NCBI GenBank assembly: GCA_009789175.1
Contig: CP046866.1
Coordinates: 558,001-622,000, forward strand
Length of the DNA stretch: 64,000 nt
Source: Salinibaculum litoreum
Lineage (GTDB): Archaea > Halobacteriota > Halobacteria > Halobacteriales > Haloarculaceae
Reading direction: 5' to 3'
This document shows, one piece after another, positions 35,337-43,173 of this stretch. Position 1 is the first letter of the stretch. Every line of letters starts with the position of its first letter. The position numbers and the translations under genes are program-made. The notes under the pieces are model-generated. The model was not told the origin of the DNA, searched no databases, and saw only the letters and a program-made list of their open reading frames with translations.

Positions 35337-35924
35337 TTAGCGAATCCACAGACTAGCGTCAGCGTTGATCGGCCCGGTGTTGACCGCGTCACCAAGGTTT
35401 TTCTTGTTCAGGTGGTCCGTTGACCGGGCAGACGTTGATGACCAACCGTCGACGTCCGGTTTCGGTTGGCCGAGGTCGTTCTCTGGCGCACACCAGATGA
35501 GGATACGGTAGTCAACGTTCGAGGGCAGTGTGTCGAGGTCCTGTAACTGCTCCATGACGTCCTTGCGATACTGGTTGAAGTCCTTGTCTTCCATCCGCTT
35601 CCGTTCCGATTGCGAGAGGTCATCCGGATCCTTGACTTCGAACGTGAGGTCAAACCGCTCGATTGCCTCGTCGGACTTATTCGCATCTTGCTCGTACACC
35701 TCAATGGACACTCTTCGCAGGTGTCGGGTGCTGATGTATGTGAAGAGGGCACTCTCAAGGTCCTCCCGCTTGTTGGTAATGCGATCAGTCCCCAGCCCAC
35801 GGGCTTGGGCATAATCGAACAGGAACCCAATTGTCGAAGCGACTACGAAGTTCGTGGATTGGACCCACGTCTTGTGCGTAACTTCCGTCCCGACGTCCGT
35901 GTGTACTCCCGATTTACTAGCCAT
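35337..35924 (-). CDS. HORMA-like protein A
   Basis: 195 residues. A long first helix (TNFVVASTIGFLFDYAQARG, about 24-43), DLESALFTYISTRHLRRVSIEVYE (about 55-78, helix and strand), RFDLTFEV, a helix pair and DYRILIWCAPENDLG lead to a tail starting at VDGWSSTSA. This order and the belt-like C-terminus resemble bacterial HORMA-domain proteins that control CD-NTases in CBASS and are remodelled by TRIP13-like ATPases. A TRIP13-like gene lies two genes upstream in the same operon, which strengthens the call. No cyclase is nearby, so the partner it senses or gates is unknown. Confidence 0.6.
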   Translation of the reverse strand: MASKSGVHTDVGTEVTHKTWVQSTNFVVASTIGFLFDYAQARGLGTDRITNKREDLESALFTYISTRHLRRVSIEVYEQDANKSDEAIERFDLTFEVKDPDDLSQSERKRMEDKDFNQYRKDVMEQLQDLDTLPSNVDYRILIWCAPENDLGQPKPDVDGWSSTSARSTDHLNKKNLGDAVNTGPINADASLWIR

Positions 35925-35992
35925 GAGTTACCTCCTTTGCGTCGCTTCGTCGTCGATTCACCTTACCGAGAGGGATGAGGCTACGCCACATC

Positions 35993-36859
35993 TCAGTTTG
36001 CCCTCTGTTCTACCTGCCAGTGCACTCTCTCTCCGTCGTACGGACTGGGGTCGCTACTGTTATCGATGCTCGATGAGTACTGTTTATTCTCGTATAATTC
36101 AATTTCAGCGTCGTACACATCATACGATTGTTTTAGGACAGTGACTACGTATCCCATCGTCTCATCGGGCGGGATTTCGGTGGTGTGCTGCTGGCCCTCC
36201 GGTCCAATGAGTGAGACCTTCACTGGATCAGCATCGGCCGAGTCCTCTTCTCGGCCGCCTGTCCCGTCCTGCCGGTCCGACTGCTTGTCTCCCGATGGTG
36301 GCGTGGGCTCGGTTTCTTTCCCAGGTTCCGGTCCAGCGTCACCCTCGGTTTCTTTCCCAGATTCCGGTCCAGCGTCACCCCCGGTTTCTTTCCCAGGTTC
36401 CGGTCCAGCGTCATCCTCGGGTACCACACCCTCAACAGTGACGTTTCCGGTCGTCGCCGATAGATCGATATCACGGTTTAGCAGGCAGTAGATGGTGAGG
36501 TCGTCCCCATCCTCCAAGATAGGAAGAGCGTCCGGGCTTGGGACCGTAAGGTTACGTTCGTCGCCGATTCCATACGCAATATCGACACGGATCAGTCCCT
36601 CGTCACCGGCGACGACGATCGCATCAAGTGCCTGCCCGTTTGCAATCGAAAACCACCAGTCCTCGTCGAGCGGGTCGGATAGTAGTGCCGTCTCCAGATC
36701 ACTGGCGTCCCGTCCCGCTGCCTCGACAGTACTCGTGATGAGTTCTGTGACCTCCTCTTGCAGGAGGCGATACGGCTGCCCCTCCAGTTGGTCGTACAGT
36801 GCGGTACGATTGTCGACGATGGTGTCGATGTCGTTGGTTCCGGTCGTGCCGTTGCTCAT
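35993..36859 (-). CDS. two-domain protein with repeat linker and ubiquitin-like C-terminal region
   Basis: 288 residues. The N-terminal domain (about 10-145) is alpha/beta (LIRVDIAYGIGDE, LTIYCLLNRDIDLS). The linker (about 147-185) consists of three 12-residue repeats of the GPEPGKETEGDA type. The C-terminal domain (about 210-285: VKVSLIGPEGQQHTTEIPPD, a helix TMGYVVTVLKQSY, then AEIELYENKQYSSS) follows the strand-strand-helix-strand order of small ubiquitin-like folds such as EsaB/YukD. There is no C-terminal Gly-Gly. Its start overlaps the stop of the TRIP13-like gene by 4 bases, so the two proteins are probably partners. Confidence 0.6.
   Translation of the reverse strand: MSNGTTGTNDIDTIVDNRTALYDQLEGQPYRLLQEEVTELITSTVEAAGRDASDLETALLSDPLDEDWWFSIANGQALDAIVVAGDEGLIRVDIAYGIGDERNLTVPSPDALPILEDGDDLTIYCLLNRDIDLSATTGNVTVEGVVPEDDAGPEPGKETGGDAGPESGKETEGDAGPEPGKETEPTPPSGDKQSDRQDGTGGREEDSADADPVKVSLIGPEGQQHTTEIPPDETMGYVVTVLKQSYDVYDAEIELYENKQYSSSIDNSSDPSPYDGERVHWQVEQRAN
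36311..36418 (-). repeat. three tandem 36-bp repeats inside the 35993 gene
   Basis: Units at 36311-36346, 36347-36382 and 36383-36418 differ at only one or two positions and encode a 12-residue Pro/Gly/Glu repeat. This is a length-variable linker, not a CRISPR array. Confidence 0.9.
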
Positions 36860-37875
36860 TCGATTGATCCCTCCTGATCGTTGGTATCGCTTGTGTCGTT
36901 AGGCTGGTCGGGGGTCGCTCCGAGCTGGATGTAATCATTGCCGGCGCTGTCGAGCATCTCCCGTTTGTGTTTGAACTCACGGAGCAATTGGTCTACGGAG
37001 AGCGTTGACGGATCCCGGACGGTTGACGCCTCCCGGGCGAGTGCCGAGAGGACGCTCTTCCGCATCCGCCGTCCGGAGAAGCCGGACGAAAGCGTGACCA
37101 ACGTCTTCAATTGTTCGTCCGTTGGCGATAGTTGTGTCTCGAACGTCTCCTTGAGGCTGGCCAAGATGTCTTTGAGGATCTGCCGCCGGTGTTTCGGATC
37201 CGGATTGCCAACGTAGATCTGCTCGTCCGTGCGGTCCACGAACGCGCTGTCTACGGCGCCTGGCTGGTTCGAGGTCGCGATGACGTAGATATTGTCGAGT
37301 TCAGATAACGCGTCCAGACAGTCGAGGGCAGTGTTGACCGCGCGGATGGCGTCCATCGGGTCGGTGTCACCGAGCAACCCGCGGTTCGCGAACAGTGACT
37401 CGACCTCGTCGAGCAGTACGACCTGGTAGGTGTGTCCCTGCTGACCACCCTTTATTACCCGGTCGAATGCCTCCTCGACGAGTTTCGGCGTATCGCCGTG
37501 GTCACTCGAGAATAGGTTCCGAATCTCGATTTGTTTGAACACGACGCGCTCGAGTCCAAGTGCCTCGCGGTCGATTTCCTCGGCAAGTTTGTAAGCCGCA
37601 CCCTTTGCGAGCGTGGTTTTTCCTGTTCCGGGTGGCCCAGACAGCAGGACTGTGCCGTGCCGGCTGAGGGTCATCTGATCAAACGACGCCGCCTGTAATT
37701 GTTGTTCCAGTAGACCAAAATTGATCAACTTCTGTTTGTCATTCTTGTCGATGTATATTCTATTCCAGTTTTCTTCCCAGTCAACCTCGGAGAGATCATA
37801 TCGACGTACGAAATCTCCCCCCGATACGTCTTCGTCATCAGAACGCGTTGCCCGACGAGCCATATTGCTTAACAT
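36856..37875 (-). CDS. Pch2/TRIP13-like AAA+ ATPase
   Basis: 339 residues. Walker A GPPGTGKT (80-87), Walker B VVLLDEVESLFANRG (152-166), DPMDAIRAVNTALDCLD (172-188), sensor-1 TSN (201-203) followed by GAVDSAFVDRTDEQIYVGNP, and sensor-2 SGRRMRK (267-273) match the TRIP13/Pch2 subgroup, in which DEVESL and A-x-DRAD-type segments are diagnostic. These hexamers unfold the N-terminus of HORMA proteins to open them. The HORMA-like genes in the same operon supply the expected substrates. An N-terminal region of about 70 residues precedes the AAA domain. A palindrome sits just upstream of the start codon. The start could also be the Met at residue 5. Confidence 0.87.
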   Translation of the reverse strand: MLSNMARRATRSDDEDVSGGDFVRRYDLSEVDWEENWNRIYIDKNDKQKLINFGLLEQQLQAASFDQMTLSRHGTVLLSGPPGTGKTTLAKGAAYKLAEEIDREALGLERVVFKQIEIRNLFSSDHGDTPKLVEEAFDRVIKGGQQGHTYQVVLLDEVESLFANRGLLGDTDPMDAIRAVNTALDCLDALSELDNIYVIATSNQPGAVDSAFVDRTDEQIYVGNPDPKHRRQILKDILASLKETFETQLSPTDEQLKTLVTLSSGFSGRRMRKSVLSALAREASTVRDPSTLSVDQLLREFKHKREMLDSAGNDYIQLGATPDQPNDTSDTNDQEGSIE

Positions 37876-37876
37876 G

Positions 37877-37890
37877 AATTGACATCAATT
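37877..37890. promoter_or_regulatory. palindromic operator candidate AATTGA-CA-TCAATT
   Basis: A perfect 6-bp inverted repeat with a 2-base centre lies 2-15 bases before the TRIP13-like start codon and directly beside an AT-rich TATA-like box (TAATAT). A repressor bound here would cover the transcription start. The divergent membrane-protein operon begins 125 bases further on. Confidence 0.45.
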
Positions 37891-38014
37891 AATATCTTAG
37901 GGTGCCAAGTCGGGAGGAACCCCCTACACATAAGAACTAATGCCTAGAACTCATCCAGTGCACTCGCCAATCATGAATGATCGAATATAAATCACATTCA
38001 AAAATGGATTCTAT

Positions 38015-38653
38015 ATGTCCTCTTCCCTGAGCCCTTTTGCGATGTGGTCGCTCGTTACAGTTGCTGGGGATGCTACCCAGGATTACGCAAAGGCAATCCT
38101 GTCATTGGATCTTAGAACCTTCATCAGAGGCGAATACCTTGCCGCGCACGGGTTCGGGTATTCGATCCTTGCTTTCTACCATTTGCTTAAGGCCCTATGG
38201 AGATACGGGTCAGCAGCCATGCGCGGTCACGAGAAGTCTGGATTACGGGTGATCGCGAAATTGTTGAGCAATTTTATACTCTCTATTATTGCTCTCGTTG
38301 CGAATTTCGTCATTCTGGTAGGTCCAGCGTATCTTTTGTGGGAACTGTTCATGGCAGCCGATCCAGTTGTCCTACCTCACGCCCTTGTCTATGGATTCCG
38401 GACTCTAGTTGACATTATGACTAATATCATCTCCTTTCTTCTTATTATCCTGATAATTTGGTTCTTCGTTGAGGAGTTTACTTCAGGGAAAAACCAGGTA
38501 TTTGAGCTAGATGACCTCCAACAGAATCACATTGCGAAACAGACTGAGTCAACTAATCGCCGGAAATCTAGGCGGGATGACCGTACGATTGAGGAAGATC
38601 AGCTCCAATCCAAACTTACTGAAATCGAAAATCAATTAAAGAATAATCGATGA
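38015..38653 (+). CDS. membrane protein M1 with FFVEEFTSG motif and coiled-coil tail
   Basis: 212 residues. Three to four hydrophobic segments (about 84-115, 125-140 and 128-152) end in LLIILIIWFFVEEFTSGKNQ, followed by a charged cytoplasmic tail with a short coiled coil (QLQSKLTEIENQLKNN). The motif FFVEEFTSG[KR]N and the terminal coil also occur in the convergent gene at 39803, so the two are related. The gene is AT-richer than its left-hand neighbours, as if acquired separately. It is divergent from the TRIP13/HORMA operon and overlaps the next membrane gene by 4 bases. The family is unknown to me. Confidence 0.65.
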   Translation: MSSSLSPFAMWSLVTVAGDATQDYAKAILSLDLRTFIRGEYLAAHGFGYSILAFYHLLKALWRYGSAAMRGHEKSGLRVIAKLLSNFILSIIALVANFVILVGPAYLLWELFMAADPVVLPHALVYGFRTLVDIMTNIISFLLIILIIWFFVEEFTSGKNQVFELDDLQQNHIAKQTESTNRRKSRRDDRTIEEDQLQSKLTEIENQLKNNR

Positions 38654-39012
38654 ACGAAGTACATTTCGTCTGGTTGCAAACACTGGTCGACGAATTCTTG
38701 GATATGCCTGGACCTTTTCAGATGCTTAACCCAGAAATCCTATTGATGTTAGGAATTGGGGCAATTGGGACGGCAGTCGGTCTACTCGCGATCTCCGTAA
38801 TGAACGCTCGAATGCCCGGTGATAACATGAATATGCAGCCGCGTATGCGATATCTGTTCGCACTATCATTTGGTGGAACTGGAATCGGTGGCATTCGATA
38901 TTCCTCTTTAATCGCGGATACCTACGGATATCTTTCATTTGCTCTGTTACTGTTGCTGCCGGTTGGTGTCTCTATTCTTATCATCAAAGAACTTGTGAGG
39001 GCGGATATATGA
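38650..39012 (+). CDS. small membrane protein M2
   Basis: 120 residues with three hydrophobic helices (about 27-48, 62-78 and 90-110). An acidic/aromatic N-terminus is followed by a loop rich in Met, Asn and Gly (GDNMNMQPRMRYLFALSFGG). Its start and stop overlap both neighbours by 4 bases (ATGA), so M1, M2 and M3 are translated as one unit. It may be a channel or pilin-like subunit. No family is recognised. Confidence 0.6.
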   Translation: MNEVHFVWLQTLVDEFLDMPGPFQMLNPEILLMLGIGAIGTAVGLLAISVMNARMPGDNMNMQPRMRYLFALSFGGTGIGGIRYSSLIADTYGYLSFALLLLLPVGVSILIIKELVRADI

Positions 39013-39806
39013 TTTCACGACTTATTCTGCAACTTGGCTTTCTAATTGATTCAGTCCCTTTATGGCTTGCTCCCCTCCTTGTCTTGCTTGGAGTTGAATT
39101 CATCCTTATCTGGCATATTGAGCAGAGTATCAACGTCGTTGCCAGTGAAAAACCCAATCAGAAATCTGGTGATAAAATAGCCATACCAACACGAGACTAT
39201 AAATTACTGGTTTCAGGAATGACGTTTGGTATCCTGTTATCAGCCATTGCAGTCATTCAAGAATTTCAGATATCGAATATTTACGCTATCCTCCTCCTAT
39301 TTTGCGGTCGGGCAATTGAGGGTGTTGCAGCAATCCGATTCTACAAGAAAGTATCGCGGTTCATTCGGACGCGTGAGTGGGGTGGGGATTTCCGAGCCAA
39401 GATGAAACATAAACTTACGATGCTTTTCATCGTGGTTGTGGGCTTTTACCTTATAGGGTACGCTATAGTTCACGGACCTTTCCTTCGTTCATTAGGATAT
39501 ACTATTCAGTTTGTCTGGACAATAACAACTCTACTCGTTACCGCTATTGGACTCCAGTGGAAACTTCGACCGGTGCGTGAGAAGTTTGACCGAAAGCTCA
39601 TCTTGGGGGTGATCTTATTCGTCACTGGTGCGGAACTGTTTAATTTCGCCTTCATTGGTCAATTAGTTGCAACGATAGCTGGCTCAATTGGTTATTCGAT
39701 TGGATTTTGGTTCGCTGCTGCTATACTAATCAGAGATCAGCAGGAGCCAGTGGTGATGGGGCTAAAGTACCGTATTCGGGACATCCGTATCTGGCTTCGA
39801 AGTTAA
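39009..39806 (+). CDS. polytopic membrane protein M3
   Basis: 265 residues with seven likely transmembrane helices and short loops. A basic stretch between helices (KKVSRFIRTREWGGDFRAKM, about 115-135) is probably cytoplasmic. No conserved enzyme signature is visible. It is co-translated with M2 through an ATGA overlap. Its stop codon overlaps that of the convergent gene at 39803 within TTAA, so the two operons terminate inside each other. Confidence 0.6.
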   Translation: MISRLILQLGFLIDSVPLWLAPLLVLLGVEFILIWHIEQSINVVASEKPNQKSGDKIAIPTRDYKLLVSGMTFGILLSAIAVIQEFQISNIYAILLLFCGRAIEGVAAIRFYKKVSRFIRTREWGGDFRAKMKHKLTMLFIVVVGFYLIGYAIVHGPFLRSLGYTIQFVWTITTLLVTAIGLQWKLRPVREKFDRKLILGVILFVTGAELFNFAFIGQLVATIAGSIGYSIGFWFAAAILIRDQQEPVVMGLKYRIRDIRIWLRS

Positions 39807-40471
39807 TTATTTTCCTCAAGTTCGGATTTGATCTGTTCCAGCTTTTTGTTAGCTTCGTCGGCGGAGAGATGACGGCTTCGTGTACGGCCTTCCTTTTTTC
39901 TTGTGCTTTTTTGTCTGTTTGAAGTATTAGGGTTGCCGAATACGTTATCTATAGCAGACTCCGTAATCTCCGCTGGTGTCTCTCCGAAATATTCCTTCAA
40001 ATCGATCGGCGGCTCGGTTTCGCTTGATTTGGCATGTGAAGGCCTATGCATATTCATACGCCGACGTTCTGCTTTTTCACCAAAAATTTTGACTATCACT
40101 TTGTTTCGGCCAGAGGTGAATTCTTCGACAAAGAATGCAATTCCTATTAAAGTTAAAATGACCCAAACAGGGGTTAGTAGATCTCGGAGAAGATATAGTA
40201 TTAGACCAGGAATTAATATAATGGAGATGTGCGCTATTGCACTTCCCAGGCCAACTAATGTAAAAAATCCGAGAGTAGAGATATTATAAGATGATTTATT
40301 AGATGAGCGCAGTTTCTGTGAAGAAACTTTTATGCATTGAAAGCCTGCTGAAATAGCGAGAGATAAACCACAAAAGAAGCCACCGATCGTCCATACAAAT
40401 CCCGCTAGTATCTTTTTTCTATTCCATGAGATGGCGCCACCATATAGGTACCTTGCCCCCGAAGTTGCCAT
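39803..40471 (-). CDS. membrane protein M4, paralogous tail to M1
   Basis: About 222 residues from ATG 40471 (the frame is open to 40609). It has three or four hydrophobic segments, then ILTLIGIAFFVEEFTSGRNK, the same motif as M1. It has a longer cytoplasmic region with PPIDLKEYFGETPAEI and a C-terminal coil (ANKKLEQIKSELEEN) matching M1 in position and style. The gene is convergent with M3 and overlaps its stop. M1 and M4 probably form related subunits of one membrane assembly. Confidence 0.6.
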   Translation of the reverse strand: MATSGARYLYGGAISWNRKKILAGFVWTIGGFFCGLSLAISAGFQCIKVSSQKLRSSNKSSYNISTLGFFTLVGLGSAIAHISIILIPGLILYLLRDLLTPVWVILTLIGIAFFVEEFTSGRNKVIVKIFGEKAERRRMNMHRPSHAKSSETEPPIDLKEYFGETPAEITESAIDNVFGNPNTSNRQKSTRKKEGRTRSRHLSADEANKKLEQIKSELEENN

Positions 40472-40653
40472 CAGTATTATCGGGGCGGCTTTTGCTGGTC
40501 TAAATACTCCCACACTGTGTCTATTGTAGTCTTTTGAATAACATATTGTTTGTGCATAAATTCTGTCTGCGCTTTCGATTGTTTGGAGCATGAATAGTTG
40601 ACGCAACATTGTTCTGGTTGATGAAGTGCGAGCATGACCATGACTGAATGATA

Positions 40654-40694
40654 GTTACCCCACAACTGACTTTATCCCGTGGTTGTGGGGTAAC
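40654..40694. repeat. 13-bp inverted repeat GTTACCCCACAAC / GTTGTGGGGTAAC
   Basis: Perfect 13-bp arms (40654-40666 and 40682-40694) are separated by 15 bases, 89 bases past the stop of the 40783 gene. The core GTTACCCCACA recurs three more times upstream of the same gene (42832-42936). It may be a protein-binding site, a terminator, or part of a replication or partition locus. Confidence 0.7.
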
Positions 40695-40782
40695 CACTTT
40701 GTCTCCAACTGACCCGCTAAGATGTTCGGAAAGAGGGGGTTAGAGTTCTAAGTCTCGGAGAGACTTCTTGTGCTACTTGGTT

Positions 40783-42711
40783 CTACGTCGTTCTCTTCAC
40801 CTGCTGTTTCGTCGCTGTCTCCGACGCAGTCGAACGATTCTGCGCAACTATTTCGACATCATCCTGCGCGAGCCACCAGTCGGGCATCCAGTCCGCGATC
40901 GGGAACACCCAGCTTTCGGATCCTCGCCAGTACGCGATTGGATTCCTCGGCACGGCTGTTCCGGTAATCGAGGGCTTCGATTTCCGGTGTGGTCTCGTTC
41001 GTCGTGACTCTACGGATGCGGTCTGCTGTGGCGTCGACGCTGATTCGTCGTCTGAATCGTCAGTCGACTGTTCGAGAATCGTGATTTCGCTATCACGTCG
41101 AGTCTCGAACGTTGCTTCGTTCCCGTACCAGCTCTTGTGGACGTTCTCGACACGCACGAGGTCACCGACCGCCAGTTCGGGGAACCGGTGTGATCGGATG
41201 AGCGTGCGGCCACCGAAGTCCGTCGGGTCTGGCGTCGGGCGCGTCTCGTCCCATTCAGACTTCTTCCAGATAGCAAAACGGATCGTCCCGGTCTCGTCCT
41301 GAAGCACGCCGGCCTGCTTGATTCCGGGGTGAGTGTTCTCGAAGAGGATCGAAACACGACCCTGCGTTGAGAACCGTCCCTTCGTCTGTGCAGTCGACAT
41401 ATATCGGACGTTGCCGATCTTCTGGACGTTCTGGGGATCGTTCGCTTCGTCTTCGGCCTGTCTGAGCAGCGCATTCGTCGGCTCGACGCCGCGGTTGACA
41501 CGCTTCGCGAGCGCGAGTGCGAGCGTCAGCGGACTCTTGCGCACCTCATAGACCTTCTCGAAGTCGTCACTCAGGAGTCGGTGCGCCATCGCACAGACTT
41601 CCTCGTGTTCGTCGGGATTCAGCTCGAGCAACGGGCGAAGGCGGTCCTTGTGGGCCTGCTTCGCTCGTTTCTCTCGGGCTTCGGCGAGTTCAGCTGCAGT
41701 GGGCCGGATCGCAGCGAGTTCGTCGAAGCGGTTGTTCAGCCACTTCGCGTGACCGACTAGCTCGACATCGTCGCTCAGCTCGCCAGGGTGGCAGATGCCA
41801 TCCGTGACTTTCCGTTTCTCGGCCTCCAATGCGAGTGATCGCTCGATAGCCTCCAGAGAGCTGCCTGCGAACTGCTCGGGCTCCGTGACCAGGTCACCGA
41901 GACGGACGTATTCGCCATCGGGGAGCAAGACCTCCAGATCGGCGGTCTCGAGTCCCGTGGTTGTCTCCGTCCGCTCAGCGTGGTCGTGGGTATCTGTGTC
42001 GTCCGGGCGGTCGTACGCTTGCAATCGGCTTTCGGCTGAACCGAGTGAAGCCGAACTCGAGTGGCGGCCAGTGGTCGTCACTCGGTGGTCGACAGCCTTC
42101 GAAGTGGGCGTCGACGGCGTATGTGCAGTCGTGCGGCCGGCGGATTCGTCGAGGCCACTGGCGACACCAACGACTTGTTCGCCGGTCGGATCGACGAACT
42201 TCGAGCTGGCGTTACCAGGATGCCACGATGCGAGATCGCCTGCTGAATCGGGCTCGATGAGCGCGTCAGCGGGCTGGCCGTTCGCGTTCGTTCGGGCTCT
42301 CATGAGCTGTCCTCGTTCTGGGACGATGGGGTAGCCATCAGACGTGTACCCGTACAGTCCATCGACGGGTTCTGCACGCGTCCCGAAGTCGGTCTTCGCT
42401 GCGGTCCGCTCCGTGTAGACGTCACCGTCTTCGCGCTGGTCCGTCGCGACCTCGGGGTCGATTCGGGAGTCAGCGTCGGATGGGGCGTCCATGAGCGCCC
42501 AGAGTAGTCCTGCCAGTCTTGCGACCAGCCGAGTTCTCGTCGTGGGCTCAGTGGTGGAGCGGCGCTGCTCCTGGTCCTCACGGTAGGTCCGGAAGTAGGG
42601 AGAGCGACCGTCTTCAGTCCGCGTCGTTGCGGTCCCATGTCGTTCGTTCGTCTGCTTCGTCGCCTCTATCGTCGCCGATAGGTTCTTATCCTCAGTGTTG
42701 CTACTGTTCAT
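40783..42711 (-). CDS. large plasmid protein with RPA-like OB-fold
   Basis: 642 residues. The N-terminal 270 residues are hydrophilic and low in structure. A helical region (about 270-410) has the composition of haloarchaeal RPA N-terminal domains. An OB-fold follows (about 440-545: GRFSTQGRVSILFENTHPGI, GVLQDETGTIRFAIWKK, LAVGDLVRVENVHKSWYGNE). The C-terminus contains PRNPIAYWRG and a Trp-rich segment. Single-stranded DNA binding in plasmid replication or maintenance is the likeliest role. GTTACCCCACA repeats lie on both sides of the gene, so it may bind or be controlled by them. No replication initiator gene is present nearby. Confidence 0.62.
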   Translation of the reverse strand: MNSSNTEDKNLSATIEATKQTNERHGTATTRTEDGRSPYFRTYREDQEQRRSTTEPTTRTRLVARLAGLLWALMDAPSDADSRIDPEVATDQREDGDVYTERTAAKTDFGTRAEPVDGLYGYTSDGYPIVPERGQLMRARTNANGQPADALIEPDSAGDLASWHPGNASSKFVDPTGEQVVGVASGLDESAGRTTAHTPSTPTSKAVDHRVTTTGRHSSSASLGSAESRLQAYDRPDDTDTHDHAERTETTTGLETADLEVLLPDGEYVRLGDLVTEPEQFAGSSLEAIERSLALEAEKRKVTDGICHPGELSDDVELVGHAKWLNNRFDELAAIRPTAAELAEAREKRAKQAHKDRLRPLLELNPDEHEEVCAMAHRLLSDDFEKVYEVRKSPLTLALALAKRVNRGVEPTNALLRQAEDEANDPQNVQKIGNVRYMSTAQTKGRFSTQGRVSILFENTHPGIKQAGVLQDETGTIRFAIWKKSEWDETRPTPDPTDFGGRTLIRSHRFPELAVGDLVRVENVHKSWYGNEATFETRRDSEITILEQSTDDSDDESASTPQQTASVESRRTRPHRKSKPSITGTAVPRNPIAYWRGSESWVFPIADWMPDWWLAQDDVEIVAQNRSTASETATKQQVKRTT

Positions 42712-42831
42712 TGCAATTCATCCAATTGCGCAGTGAGGCTCTAGTCAGCCTCACACTCTACACTGCGTAGCGGAGCATATGTATATCGCCGACTGAGTGG
42801 CTAGTCTCGGTGTTTTCCAGGGAATCCCCAC

Positions 42832-42936
42832 AGTTACCCCACACTCATGTTCTCGTTTCCACAGCGGATCTGTGCCTTCGAACTGACGCTGATGTTACCC
42901 ACAAGAACCTCTCGTTGTCGTACCTGTGGGGTAACT
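42832..42936. repeat. GTTACCCCACA repeat cluster upstream of the 40783 gene
   Basis: AGTTACCCCACA (42832-42843), GTTACCCACA (42894-42903, one C fewer) and the inverted TGTGGGGTAACT (42925-42936) lie 120-225 bases before the start of the OB-fold gene. The outer pair is a perfect 12-bp inverted repeat. With the pair at 40654 they bracket the gene. They resemble iterons or operators. Confidence 0.65.
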
Positions 42937-43017
42937 CTATCCTTGATTAGAACCGAATCCCAGGAAAAATCCATTAATGTGGAACCAGCCACTACGAGAT
43001 GGCAAGAGGCATATTCA

Positions 43018-43173
43018 ATGACTGGCGACGAAGATACTCCTACGAGTTCGCTTGAAGCGTTCCTGGATGGGTCTGGTATCGACCCAGAAACGCTCGGTGA
43101 GCCGCCGCTTCGGAATGGTGAAGATCCGCTGCTTTCACGCGACCGTGTCGAATTCAAGTCTGGCGACGAGTAG
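43018..43173 (+). CDS. 51-residue acidic small protein
   Basis: MTGDEDTPTSSLEAFLDGSG is followed by DPETLGEPPLRNGEDPLLSR and a short charged tail. Composition is typical of small haloarchaeal proteins, and the frame has no start nearby that is better placed. The GTTACCCCACA cluster ends 82 bases upstream, so its promoter may be governed by those sites. No function is known. Confidence 0.45.
   Translation: MTGDEDTPTSSLEAFLDGSGIDPETLGEPPLRNGEDPLLSRDRVEFKSGDE

Noticed and set aside
36311-36418. Regular 36-bp repeats as a possible CRISPR array
   Set aside because: The units are directly adjacent without spacers and encode an in-frame protein repeat.
34010-40609. Complete CBASS locus
   Set aside because: HORMA-like and TRIP13-like genes are present, but no CD-NTase motif (GS-x-DxD) or known effector was found within about 10 kb. 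The nucleotidyltransferase at 52372 is of the AbiEii-like type and lies far away.
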